The position numbers and the translations under genes were made by a program. Below are positions 40,501-54,640 of a DNA stretch of 64,000 nucleotides, in pieces; positions within the stretch are counted from its first letter, which is position 1, and the number at the start of each line of letters is the position of its first letter. The notes under the pieces are model-generated. The model ran no database searches, was not told where the DNA came from, and saw only the letters and a program-made list of their open reading frames with translations. Origin of the DNA: Rhipicephalus microplus (Eukaryota; Arthropoda; Arachnida; Ixodida; Ixodidae); the NCBI RefSeq assembly GCF_043290135.1, contig NW_027464603.1, forward strand, positions 3,387,501 through 3,451,500. The letters run 5' to 3'.

Positions 40501-42879
40501 ACTAAAAACTCCACAGCTAGAAACTCCGCAACTAGAAACTCCGCAACTAGAAACTACACAACTAGAGAGTCCGCAGCTATAAACTCCACAACTTGAAACT
40601 CTGCAACTCGAAACTCTGCAACTAGAAAATCCCCAACTAGAAACTACACAACTAGAATCTCCGCAACTCGAAACTCCGCAACTACAAAATCCACAACTAG
40701 AAACTTCACAATTGGGAACTCCGCAACTAGAAAATCTACAACTAGAAACTCGAAAACTAAAAACTCCAACTAGAAACTCCACAACTAGAAACTAAACAAC
40801 TAGAAACTCCACAACTAGACACTTCGCAACTAGAAACTCCACAACTAGACACTCCACAACTAGAAAACTCCGCAACTGGAAACTCCACAACTAGAAACTT
40901 CACAACTAGAAACTCCACACCTTGAAACCCCACAACTAGATACTCCGCAACTACAAATTCCACAACTAGAAACTCCACAACTAGAACCTCCATAACTAGA
41001 AACTCTGCAACGAGAAACTCCCCAACTAGAGACTCCATAACTAGGAACTCCACAACTAGAAACTCCACAGCTACAGACTCCAAAACTAGAAACTCCACAG
41101 CTAAACACTCCACAACTAGAAACTCCACAAATACGAAGCCCACAAATACGAACCCCGCAACTAGAAGCTCCATAACTAGAAACTCCGCAACTAGAAACTC
41201 TACAACTTGAGACTTCGCAACTAGAAACTCCACTACTAGAAACACCACAACTAGAGATTCCACAACTACAAACTCCACAACTAGAAACTCCACAACTACG
41301 AAACTCAAAACTAGAAACTCCACAACTAGAAACTCCACAACTTGGGACTTCGCAACTAGAAACTCCACAACTTGAGACTTCGCAACTAGAAACTCGGCAA
41401 CTAGAAACTCCCCAACTAGAAACTCCACAACTAGAAACTCCACAAATTGAAACACCACAACTAGATACTCCACAACTACAAATTCCACAACTAGAAACTC
41501 CACATCTAAAAACTCCGCAACTAGAAACTCCGCAACTATTAACTCCACAACCAGAGACTCCATAACTTGAAACACCACAACTAGATACTGCACAACTACA
41601 AATTCCACATCTAGAAACTCCAAATTTAGAAACTCCGCATTTAGACACTCCGCAACTTGAAACTCCACAACTACAGTCTCCATAACTAGGAACTTCACAA
41701 CTAGAAGTTCCACAACTACAGACTCCACAACTACAAACTTCACAACTAGAAACTCCACAACCAGAAACTCCGCAACTAGAAACTCCACAACTAGAAAATC
41801 CACAACCAGAGACTCAACAACTTGAGACTCCACAACTAAAAACTCCACAGCTAGAAACTCCACAACTTGAGACTTCGCAACTAGAAACTCCACAACTAGG
41901 AACTCCACACCTATAAGTTCCAAAACTTGAAACTCCACAACTAGAAACTCAACAACTAGAAACTCCACACCTAGAAACTCCGCAACTAGAAACTCCACAA
42001 CTAGAAACTTCACAACTAGAAACTATGCAACTAGAAACTCCGCAACTAGAAACTCCACAGCTAGAACGTCCGCAACTAGAAACTCTGGAACTAGAAACTC
42101 CGCAACTAGAAACTCCACAGCTAGAAACTCCACAAGTAGAAACTCCACAACTAGAAACTCCACAACTAGAGACTCCACAACTAGAGACTACGCAACTAGA
42201 AACTCCACAGCTAGAAACTCCGCAACTAGAAACTCCGCACTTAGAAACTCCACAGAGACTCCGCAACTAGAAACTCCACAACTAGAAACTCCACAACTAG
42301 AAACTATGCAACTAGAAACTCCGCAACTAGAAACTCCACAGCTAGAACATCCGCAACTAGAAACTCTGCAACTAGAAACTCCGCAACTAGAAACTCCACA
42401 ACTAGAAACTCCACAACTAGAAACTCCACAACTAGAAACTCCACAACTAGAGACTCCACAACTAGGGACTCCGCAACTAAAAACTCCACAGCTAGAAACT
42501 CCGCAACTAGAAACTCCGCAACAAGAAACTCCACAACTAGAGAGTCCGCAGCTATAAACTCCACAACTTGAAACTCTGCAACTCGAAACTCTGCAACTAG
42601 AAAATCCCCAACTAGAAACTACACAACTAGAATCTCCGCAACTCGAAACTCCACAACTAGAGACTCCATAACTAGGAACTCCACAACTACAAACTCCACA
42701 AGTAGAAACTCCACAACCGGAAACTCCGCAGCTAGAAACTCAGCAACTAGAAACTCCACAACTAGAAATTCCACAACCAGAGACTCAACAACTTGAGACT
42801 CCACAACTAAAAACTCCACAACTAGAAACTCCACAACTAGAAACTCAACAACTAGAAACCCAGCAAATAGAAACTCCAA
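28505..42879. repeat. Large segmental tandem duplication, right copy (B), 14,375 bp
   Basis: Copy B begins at a visible junction: upstream of 28505 the sequence follows the type at 22637/42879 (AATAGAAACTCCAA), and from 28505 it follows the type at 14115 (ACTTGAAACTCCAC). At the other end, 42880 onward continues with the type seen after 22637, so the right flank is the original one. The joining point lies between ordinary monomers, consistent with unequal exchange between misaligned arrays. Only five substitutions and one monomer loss relative to copy A were noticed. Confidence 0.92.
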
Positions 42880-42979
42880 AACTAGAAACTCCACAACTAG
42901 ACACTTCGCAACTAGAAACTCCACAACTAGAGACTCCACTAGAAAACTCCGCAACTAGAAACTCCACAACTGCGAACCT
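37110..42979. repeat. 5.87-kb HOR copy I
   Basis: This unit runs from CCTCACAACTTG at 37110 to the next equivalent CCTCAC boundary near 42979. It recurs at 45921-51621 with offsets of 8811, then 8841 (30 bp more in the later copy near 46190), then 8646 (195 bp less near 47455), and finally 8645 bp. Most of it belongs to copy B; its last 100 bp lies beyond the copy B boundary in the original right flank. Confidence 0.78.
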
Positions 42980-45923
42980 CACAACTAGAAACTTCACAAC
43001 TAGAAACTATGCAACTAGAAACTCCGCAACTAGAAACTCCACAGCTAGAACGTCCGCAACTAGAAACTCTACAACTAGAAACTCCGCAACTAGAAACTCC
43101 ACAGCTAGAAACTCCACAAGTAGAAACTCCACAACTAGAAACTCCACAACTAGAGACTCCACAACTAGAGACTACGCAACTAGAAACTCCACAGCTAGAA
43201 ACTCCGCACTTAGAAACTCCACAGAGACTCCGCAACTAGAAACTCCACAACTAGAAACTCCACAACTAGAAACTATGCAACTAGAAACTCCGCAACTAGA
43301 AACTCCACAGCTAGAACGTCCGCAACTAGAAACTCTGCAACTAGAAACTCCGCAACTAGAAACTGCAAAACTAGAAACTCCACAACTAGAAACTCCACAA
43401 CTAGAAACTCCACAACTAGAGACTCCACAACTAGAGACTTCGCAACTAAAAACTCCACAGCTAGAAACTCCGCAACTAGAAACTCCGCAACTAGAAACTA
43501 CACAACTAGAGAGTCCGCAGCTATAAACTCCACAACTTGAAACTCTGCAACTCGAAACTCTGCAACTAGAAAATCCCCAACTAGAAACTACACAACTAGA
43601 ATCTCCGCAATTCGAAACTCCGCAACTACAAAATCCACAACTAGAAACTTCACAATTGGGAACTCCGCAACTAGAAAATCTACAACTAGAAACTCGAAAA
43701 CTAAAAACTCCAACTAGAAACTCCACAACTAGAAACTAAACAACTAGAAACTCCACAACTAGACACTTCGCAACTAGAAACTCCACAACTAGACACTCCA
43801 CAACTAGAAAACTCCGCAACTGGAAACTCCACAACTAGAAACTTCACAACTAGAAACTCCACACCTTGAAACCCCACAACTAGATACTCCGCAACTACAA
43901 ATTCCACAACTAGAAACTCCACAACTAGAACCTCCATAACTAGAAACTCTGCAACGAGAAACTCCCCAACTAGAGACTCCATAACTAGGAACTCCACAAC
44001 TAGAAACTCCACAGCTACAGACTCCAAAACTAGAAACTCCACAGCTAAACACTCCACAACTAGAAACTCCACAAATACGAAGCCCACAAATACGAACCCC
44101 GCAACTAGAAGCTCCATAACTAGAAACTCCGCAACTAGAAACTCTACAACTTGAGACTTCGCAACTAGAAACTCCACTACTAGAAACACCACAACTAGAG
44201 ATTCCACAACTACAAACTCCACAACTAGAAACTCCACAACTACGAAACTCAAAACTAGAAACTCCACAACTAGAAACTCCACAACTTGGGACTTCGCAAC
44301 TAGAAACTCCACAACTTGAGACTTCGCAACTAGAAACTCGGCAACTAGAAACTCCCCAACTAGAAACTCCACAACTAGAAACTCCACAAATTGAAACACC
44401 ACAACTAGATACTCCACAACTACAAATTCCACAACTAGAAACTCCACATCTAAAAACTCCGCAACTAGAAACTCCGCAACTATTAACTCCACAACCAGAG
44501 ACTCCATAACTTGAAACACCACAACTAGATACTGCACAACTACAAATTCCACATCTAGAAACTCCAAATTTAGAAACTCCGCATTTAGACACTCCGCAAC
44601 TTGAAACTCCACAACTACAGTCTCCATAACTAGGAACTTCACAACTAGAAGTTCCACAACTACAGACTCCACAACTACAAACTTCACAACTAGAAACTCC
44701 ACAACCAGAAACTCCGCAACTAGAAACTCCACAACTAGAAAATCCACAACCAGAGACTCAACAACTTGAGACTCCACAACTAAAAACTCCACAGCTAGAA
44801 ACTCCACAACTTGAGACTTCGCAACTAGAAACTCCACAACTAGGAACTCCACACCTATAAGTTCCAAAACTTGAAACTCCACAACTAGAAACTCAACAAC
44901 TAGAAACTCCACACCTAGAAACTCCGCAACTAGAAACTCCACAACTAGAAACTTCACAACTAGAAACTATGCAACTAGAAACTCCGCAACTAGAAACTCC
45001 ACAGCTAGAACGTCCGCAACTAGAAACTCTGGAACTAGAAACTCCGCAACTAGAAACTCCACAGCTAGAAACTCCACAAGTAGAAACTCCACAACTAGAA
45101 ACTCCACAACTAGAGACTCCACAACTAGAGACTACGCAACTAGAAACTCCACAGCTAGAAACTCCGCAACTAGAAACTCCGCACTTAGAAACTCCACAGA
45201 GACTCCGCAACTAGAAACTCCACAACTAGAAACTCCACAACTAGAAACTATGCAACTAGAAACTCCGCAACTAGAAACTCCACAGCTAGAACATCCGCAA
45301 CTAGAAACTCTGCAACTAGAAACTCCGCAACTAGAAACTCCACAACTAGAAACTCCACAACTAGAAACTCCACAACTAGAAACTCCACAACTAGAGACTC
45401 CACAACTAGGGACTCCGCAACTAAAAACTCCACAGCTAGAAACTCCGCAACTAGAAACTCCGCAACAAGAAACTCCACAACTAGAGAGTCCGCAGCTATA
45501 AACTCCACAACTTGAAACTCTGCAACTCGAAACTCTGCAACTAGAAAATCCCCAACTAGAAACTACACAACTAGAATCTCCGCAACTCGAAACTCCACAA
45601 CTAGAGACTCCATAACTAGGAACTCCACAACTACAAACTCCACAAGTAGAAACTCCACAACCGGAAACTCCGCAGCTAGAAACTCAGCAACTAGGAACTC
45701 CACAACTAGAAATTCCACAACCAGAGACTCAACAACTTGAGACTCCACAACTAAAAACTCCACAACTAGAAACTCCACAACTAGAAACTCAACAACTAGA
45801 AACCCAGCAAATAGAAACTCCAAAACTAGAAACTCCACAACTAGACACTTCGCAACTAGAAACTCCACAACTAGAGACTCCACTAGAAAACTCCGCAACT
45901 AGAAACTCCACAACTGCGAACCT
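40036..45923. repeat. 2944-bp tandem duplication: 40036-42979 and 42980-45923
   Basis: The units abut at 42980 and match throughout at 2944 bp (11-bp monomers 40278/43222 and 42253/45197). 2944 is 4 modulo 15, showing several odd-length monomers in each unit. The joining string is short: left identity stops at 42979 (T versus C at 40035), and right identity stops at 42986/45930. Differences I saw are near 43365 (TGC for TCC), 43611 (AATTCG for AACTCG) and 45693 (TAGGAA for TAGAAA). Copy A has no equivalent, because it ends at 28504 before this flank. Confidence 0.85.
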
Positions 45924-48900
45924 CACAACTTGAAACTCCACAACTAGAAACTCTGCAACTAGAAACTCCACAGCTAGAAACTCCACAACCTGAGACTTGG
46001 CAACTAGAAACTCGGCAACTAGAAACTCAACAACCAGAAACTCCACAACTAGAAACTCCACAACTAGAAACTCCACAACTTGAAACACCACAACTAGATA
46101 CTCCACAACAACAAATTCCACAACTAGAAACTCCAAATTTAGAAACTCCACAACTATAAACTCCACACCTATAAATTCCACAACTTGAAACTCCACAACT
46201 AGAAACTGAACAACTAGAAACTCCACACCTAGAAACTCCGCAACTAGAAACTCCACAACTAGAAACTCCACAACTAGAAACTATGCAACTAGAAACTCCA
46301 CAGCTAGAGACTCCATAACTAGGAACTCCACAACTAGAAACTCCACACCTTGAAACCCCACAACTAGATACTCCGCAACTACAAATTCCACAACTAGAAA
46401 CTCCACAACTAGAACCTCCATAACTAGAAACTCTGCAACAAGAAACTCCCCAACTAGAGACTCCATAACTAGGATCTCCACAACTAGAAACTCCACAGCT
46501 ACAGACTCCAAAACTAGAAACTCCACAGCTAGAGACTCCACAACTAGAAACTCCACAAATACGAACCCCACAAATACGAACCCCGCAACTAGAAGCTCCA
46601 TAACTAGAAACTCCGCAACTAGAAACTCTACAACTTGAGACTTTGCAACTAGAAACTCCACTACTAGAAACACCACAACTAGAGATTCCACAACTACAAA
46701 CTCAACAACTAGAAACTCCACAACTACGAAACTCACAACTAGAAACTCCACAACTAGAAACTCCACAACTTGGGACTTCGCAACTAGAAACTCCACAACT
46801 TGAGACTTCGCAACTAGAAACTCGGCAACTACAAACTCCCCAACTAGAAACTCCACAACTAGAAACTCCACAAATTGAAACACCACAACTAGATACTCCA
46901 CAACTACAAATTCCACAACTAGAAACTCCACATATAAAAACTCCGCAACTAGAAACTCCGCAACTATTAACTCCACAACCAGAGACTCCATAACTTGAAA
47001 CACCACAACTAGATACTGCACAACTACAAATTCCACATCTAGAAACTCCAAAATTAGAAACTCCGCATTTAGAAACTCCGCAACTTGAAACTCCACAACT
47101 ACAGTCTCCATAACTAGGAACTTCACAACTAGAAATTCCACAACTACAGGCTCCACAATTACAAACTTCACAACTAGAAACTCCACAACCAGAAACTCCG
47201 CAACTAGAAACTCCACAACTAGAAAATCCACAACCAGAGACTCAACAACTTGAGACTCCACAACTAAAAACTCCACAACTAGAAACTCCACAACTAGAAA
47301 CTCAACAACTAGATACTCCGCAACTACAAATTCTACAACTAGAGACTCCATAACTAAAAACTCCACAACTAGAAACTCCACAGCTACAGACTCCACAACT
47401 ACAGACTCCACAACTAGAAACTCCACAGCTAGAGACTCCACAACTAGAAACTCCACAACTAGAAACTCCACAACTTGGGACTTCGCAACTAGAAACTCCA
47501 CAATTGAGACTTCGCAACTAAGAACTCCGCAACTAGAAACTCCGCAACTAGAAACTCCACAACTAGAGAATCCATAACTTGAAACACCACAACTAGATAC
47601 TCCACAACTACAAATTCCACATCTAGAAACTCCAAATTTAGAAACTCCGCAACTAGAAACTCCGCAACTTGAAATTCCACAACTAGAGACTCCATAACTA
47701 GGAACTCCACAACTAGAAACTCCACAACTACAGACTCCACAACTAGAAACTCTACAACTAGAAACTCCACAACTAGAAACTCCGCAACTAGAAACCCAGC
47801 AACTAAAACTCCACAACTAGAAACTCCACACTTATGAATTCCACAACTTGAAACTCCACAACTAGAAACTCCACAACTAGAAACTCCACACCTAGAAACT
47901 CCGCAACTAGAAACTCCACAACTAGAAACTCCACAACTAGAAAGTATGCAACTAGAAACTCCGCAAATAGAAACTCCGCAACTAGAAACTCCACAGCTAG
48001 AGACTCCATAACTAGGAACTGCACAACCAGAAACTCCACAACTACAGACTCCACAACTACAAACTCCACAACTAGAAACTCCACGACCGGAAACTCGGCA
48101 ACTAGAAACTCCGCAACTAGAAACTCCACAACTAGAAACTCCACAATTTGAAACACCACAACTAGATACTCCACAACTACAAACTCCACAACTACAAACT
48201 CCACAACTAAAAACTCCGCAACTAGAAACTCCACAACTTGAAACACCACAACTAGACACTCAACAACTACAAATTCCACAACTAGATACTCCAAATTTAG
48301 AGACTCCGCAACTAGAAACTCCGCAACTTGAAACTCCACAACTAGAGACTCCATAACTAGGAACTCCAACACTAGAAACTCCAAATTTAGAAACTCCGCA
48401 ACTAGACACTCCGCAACTAGAAACTCCACAACCAGAAACTCCGCAACTAGAAACTCCACAACTAGAAATTCCACAACCAGAGACTCAACAACTAGAGACT
48501 CCACAACTAAAAACTCCACAACTAGAAACTCCACAACTAGAAACTCCGCAACTAGAAACCCAGCAACTAGAAACTCCACAGCTAGGAACTCCACACCTAT
48601 AAGTTCCACAACTTGAAACTCCACAACTAGAAACTCAACAACTAGAAACTCCACACCTAGAAACTCCGCAACTAGAAACTCCACAACTAGAAACTTCACA
48701 ACTAGAAACTATGCAACTAGAAACTCCGCAACTAGAAACTCCACAGCTAGAACGTCCGCAACTAGAAACTCTACAACTAGAAACTCCGCAACTAGAAACT
48801 CCACAGCTAGAAACTCCACAAGTAGAAACTCCACAACTAGAAACTCCACAACTAGAGACTCCACAACTAGAGATTACGCAACTAGAAACTCCACAGCTAG

Positions 48901-51621
48901 AAACTCCGCACTTAGAAACTCCACAGAGACTCCGCAACTAGAAACTCCACAACTAGAAACTCCACAACTAGAAACTATGCAACTAGAAACTCCGCAACTA
49001 GAAACTCCACAGCTAGAACGTCCGCAACTAGAAACTCTGCAACTAGAAACTCCGCAACTAGAAACTCCACAACTAGAAACTCCACAACTAGAAACTCCAC
49101 AACTAGAAACTCCACAACTAGAGACTCCACAACTAGAGACTTCGCAACTAAAAACTCCACAGCTAGAAACTCCGCAACTAGAAACTCCGCAACTAGAAAC
49201 TACACAACTAGAGAGTCCGCAGCTATAAACTCCACAACTTGAAACTCTGCAACTCGAAACTCTGCAACTAGAAAATCCCCAACTAGAAACTACACAACTA
49301 GAATCTCCGCAACTCGAAACTCCGCAACTACAAAATCCACAACTAGAAACTTCACAATTGGGAACTCCGCAACTAGAAAATCTACAACTAGAAACTCGAA
49401 AACTAAAAACTCCAACTAGAAACTCCACAACTAGAAACTAAACAACTAGAAACTCCACAACTAGACACTTCGCAACTAGAAACTCCACAACTAGACACTC
49501 CACAACTAGAAAACTCCGCAACTAGAAACTCCACAACTAGAAACTTCACAACTAGATACTCCACACCTTGAAACCCCACAACTAGATACTCCGCAACTAC
49601 AAATTCCACAACTAGAAACTCCACAACTAGAACCTCCATAACTAGAAACTCTGCAACGAGAAACTCCCCAACTAGAGACTCCATAACTGGGAACTCCACA
49701 ACTAGAAACTCCACAGCTACAGACTCCAAAACTAGAAACTCCACAGCTAAACACTCCACAACTAGAAACTCCACAAATACGAAGCCCACAAATACGAACC
49801 CCGCAACTAGAAGCTCCATAACTAGAAACTCCGAAACTAGAAACTCTACAACTTGAGACTTCGCAACTAGAAACTCCACTACTAGAAACACCACAACTAG
49901 AGATTCCACAACTACAAACTCCACAACTAGAAACTCCACAACTACGAAACTCAAAACTAGAAACTCCACAACTAGAAACTCCACAACTTGGGACTTCGCA
50001 ACTAGAAACTCCACAACTTGAGACTTCGCAACTAGAAACTCGGCAACTAGAAACTCCCCAACTAGAAACTCCACAACTAGAAACTCCACAAATTGAAACA
50101 CCACAACTAGATACTCCACAACTACAAATTCCACAACTAGAAACTCCACATCTAAAAACTCCGCAATTAGAAACTCCGCAACTATTAACTCCACAACCAG
50201 AGACTCCATAACTTGAAACACCACAACTAGATACTGCACAACTACAAATCCCACATCTAGAAACTCCAAATTTAGAAACTCCGCATTTAGACACTCCGAA
50301 ACTTGAAACTCCACAACTACAGTCTCCATAACTAGGAACTTCACAACTAGAAGTTCCACAACTACAGACTCCACAACTACAAACTTCACAACTAGAAACT
50401 CCACAACCAGAAACTCCGCAACTAGAAACTCCACAACTAGAAAATCCACAACCAGAGACTCAACAACTTGAGACTCCACAACTAAAAACTCCACAGCTAG
50501 AAACTCCACAACTTGAGACTTCGCAACTAGAAACTCCACAACTAGGAACTCCACACCTATAAGTTCCAAAACTTGAAACTCCACAACTAGAAACTCAACA
50601 ACTAGAAACTCCACACCTAGAAACTCTGCAACTAGAAACTCCACAACTAGAAACTTCACAACTAGAAATTATGCAACTAGAAACTCCGCAACTAGAAACT
50701 CCACAGCTAGAACGTCCGCAACTAGAAACTCTGGAACTAGAAACTCCGCAACTAGAAACTCCACAGCTAGAAACTCCACAAGTAGAAACTCCACAACTAG
50801 AAACTCCACAACTAGAGACTCCACAACTAGAGACTACGCAACTAGAAACTCCACAGCTAGAAACTCCGCAACTAGAAACTCCGCACTTAGAAACTCCACA
50901 GAGACTCCGCAACTAGAAACTCCACAACTAGAAACTCCACAACTAGAAACTATGCAACTAGAAACTCCGCAACTAGAAACTCCACAGCTAGAACATCCGC
51001 AACTAGAAACTCTGCAACTAGAAACTCCGCAACTAGAAACTCCACAACTAGAAACTCCACAACTAGAAACTCCACAACTAGAAACTCCACAACTAGAGAC
51101 TCCACAACTAGAGACTCCGCAACTAAAAACTCCACAGCTAGAAACTCCGCAACTAGAAACTCCGCAACAAGAAACTCCACAACTAGAGAGCCGCAGCTAT
51201 AAACTCCACAACTTGAAACTCTGCAACTCGAAACTCTGCAACTAGAAAATCCCCAACTAGAAACTACACAACTAGAATCTCCGCAACTCGAAACTCCACA
51301 ACTAGAGACTCCATAACTAGGAACTCCACAACTACAAACTCCACAACTAGAAACTCCACAACCGGAAACTCCGCAGCTAGAAACTCAGCAACTAGAAACT
51401 CCACAACTAGAAATTCCACAACCAGAGACTCAACAACTTGAGACTCCACAACTAAAAACTCCACAACTAGAAACTCCACAACTAGAAACTCAACAACTAG
51501 AAACCCAGCAAATAGAAACTCCAAAACTAGAAACTCCACAACTAGACACTTCGCAACTAGAAACTCCACAACTAGAGACTCCACTAGAAAACTCCGCAAC
51601 TAGAAACTCCACAACTGCGAA
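45921..51621. repeat. 5.7-kb HOR copy II
   Basis: Same order as copy I but with two internal changes: a 30-bp (two-monomer) gain near 46190, shared with 51890, and a 195-bp (13-monomer) loss near 47455. It also carries a private 1-bp deletion near 51190 (GAGAGCCGC in place of GAGAGTCCGC). It matches 51622 onward at 5701 bp before the 195-bp gap and at 5866 bp after it, the difference of 165 bp reflecting a separate 30-bp loss in copy III near 53120. Confidence 0.78.
47440..47475. other. 195-bp (13-monomer) deletion junction private to one HOR copy
   Basis: In copy I (around 38600-38800) this interval contains the paired AAATACGAACCCC monomers and the CTAGAAGCTCCATAAC monomer. Here those are missing and ordinary CAACTAGAAACTCCA monomers join directly to CAACTTGGGACTTCG. 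The missing length is exactly 13 monomers, so phase is kept. Confidence 0.75.
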
Positions 51622-54600
51622 CCTCACAACTTGAAACTCCACAACTAGAAACTCTGCAACTAGAAACTCCACAGCTAGAAACTCCACAACCTGAGACTTG
51701 GCAACTAGAAACTCGGCAACTAGAAACTCAACAACCAGAAACTCCACAACTAGAAACTCCACAACTAGAAACTCCACAACTTGAAACACCACAACTAGAT
51801 ACTCCACAACAACAAATTCCACAACTAGAAACTCCAAATTTAGAAACTCCGCAACTATAAACTCCACACCTATAAATTCCACAACTTGAAACTCCACAAC
51901 TAGAAACTGAACAACTAGAAACTCCACACCTAGAAACTCCGCAACTAGAAACTCCACAACTAGAAACTCCACAACTAGAAACTATGCAACTAGAAACTCC
52001 ACAGCTAGAGACTTCATAACTAGGAACTCCACAACTACAAACTCCACACCTTAAAACCCCACAACTAGATACTCCGCAACTACAAATTCCACAACTAGAA
52101 ACTCCACAACTAGAACCTCCATAACTAGAAACTCTGCAACAAGAAACTCCCCAACTAGAGACTCCATAACTAGGATCTCCACAACTAGAAACTCCACAGC
52201 TACAGACTCCAAAACTAGAAACATCACAGCTAGAGACTCCACAACTAGAAACTCCACAAATACGAACCCCACAAATACGAACCCCGCAACTAGAAGCTCC
52301 ATAACTAGAAACTCCGCAACTAGAAACTCTACAACTTGACACTTTGCAACTAGAAACTCCACTACTAGAAACACCACAACTAGAGATTCCACAACTACAA
52401 ACTCAACAACTAGAAACTCCACAACTACGAAACTCACAACTAGAAACTCCACAACTAGAAACTCCACAACTTGATACTTCGCAACAAGAAACTCCACAAC
52501 TTGAGACTTCGCAACTAGAAACTCGGCAACTACAAACTCCCCAACTAGAAACTCCACAACTAGAAACTCCACAAATTGAAACACCACAACTAGATACTCC
52601 ACTACTACAAATTCCACAACTAGAAACTCCACATATAAAAACTCCGCAACTAGAAACTCCGCAACTATTAACTCCACAACCAGAGACTCCATAACTTGAA
52701 ACACCACAACTAGATACTGCACAACTACAAATTCCACATCTAGAAACTCCAAAATTAGAAACTCCGCATTTAGAAACTCCGCAACTTGAAACTCCACAAC
52801 TACAGTCTCCATAACTAGGAACTTCACAACTAGAAATTCCACAACTACAGGCTCCACAATTACAAACTTCACAACTAGAAACTCCACAACCAGAAACTCC
52901 GCAACTAGAAACTCCACAACTAGAAAATCGACAACCAGAGACTCAACAACTTGAGACTCCACAACTAAAAACTCCACAACTAGAAACTCCACAACTAGAA
53001 ACTCAACAACTAGATACTCCGCAACTACAAATTCTACAACTAGAGACTCCATAACTAAAAACTCCACAACTAGAAACTCCACAGCTACAGACTCCACAAC
53101 TACAGACTCCACAACTAGAAACTCCACAAATACGAACCCCACGAATACGAACCCCGCAACTAGAAGCTCCATAACAAGAAACTCCGCAACTAGAAACTCC
53201 ACAATTTGAGACTTCGCAACTAGAAACTCCACAACTAGAAACACCACAACTAGAGACTCCACAACTACAAACTCCACAACTAGAAACTCCACAACTAGGA
53301 ACCTCACAACTAGAAACTCCACGACTAGAAACTCCACAACTTGGGACTTCGCAACTAGAAACTCCACAATTGAGACTTCGCAACTAAGAACTCCGCAACT
53401 AGAAACTCCGCAACTAGAAACTCCACAACTAGAGAATCCATAACTTGAAACACCACAACTAGATACTCCACAACTACAAATTCCACATCTAGAAACTCCA
53501 AATTTAGAAACTCCGCAACTAGAAACTCCGCAACTTGAAATTCCACAACTAGAGACTCCATAACTAGGAACTCCACAACTAGAAACTCCACAACTACAGA
53601 CTCCACAACTAGAAACTCTACAACTAGAAACTCCACAACTAGAAACTCCGCAACTATAAACCCAGCAACTAAAACTCCACAACTAGAAACTCCACACTTA
53701 TAAATTCCACAACTTGAAACTCCACAACTAGAAACTCCACAACTAGAAACTCCACACCTAGAAACTCCGCAACTAGAAACTCCACAACTAGAAACTCCAC
53801 AACTAGAAAGTATGCAACTAGAAACTCCGCAAATAGGAACTCCGCAACTAGAAACTCCACAGCTAGAGACTCCATAACTAGGAACTGCACAACCAGAAAC
53901 TCCACAACTATAGACTCCACAACTACAAACTCCACAACTAGAAACTCCACGACCGGAAACTCGGCAACTAGAAACTCCGCAACTAGAAACTCCACAACTA
54001 GAAACTCCACAATTTGAAACACCACAACTAGATACTCCACAACTACAAATTCCACAACTACAAACTTCACAACTAAAAACTCCGCAACTAGAAACTCCAC
54101 AACTTGAAACACCACAACTAGACACTCAACAACTACAAATTCCACAACTAGAAACTCCAAATTGAGAGACTCGGCAACTAAAAGCTCCGCAACTTGAAAC
54201 TCCACAACTAGAGACTCCATAACTAGGAACTCCAACACTAGAAACTCCAAATTTAGAAACTCCGCAACTAGACACTCCGCAACTAGAAACTCCACAACCA
54301 GAAACTCCGCAACTAGAAACTCCACAACTAGAAATTCCACAACCAGAGACTCAACAACTAGAGACTCCACAACTAAAAACTCCACAACTAGAAACTCCAC
54401 AACTAGAAACTCCGCAACTAGAAACCCAGCAACTAGAAACTCCACAGCTAGAAACTCCACACCTATAAGTTCCACAACTTGAAACTCCACAACTAGAAAC
54501 TCAACAACTAGAAACTCCACACCTAGAAACTCTGCAACTAGAAACTCCACAACTAGAAACTTCACAACTAGAAACTATGCAACTAGAAACTCCGCAACTA

Positions 54601-54640
54601 GAAACTCCACAGCTAGAACGTCCGCAACTAGAAACTCTAC
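51622..54640. repeat. 5.7-kb HOR copy III, truncated
   Basis: Matches copy II at 5701 then 5866 bp. It differs by a 30-bp loss near 53120, a GAATTC-to-AAATTC change at 53702 that removes the EcoRI site, and several substitutions (for example CTTGATACTTCG near 52471 where sister copies have CTTGGGACTTCG). It ends near 54645 at a junction with a different part of the HOR, so it is visibly more diverged and rearranged than copies I and II. Confidence 0.75.
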
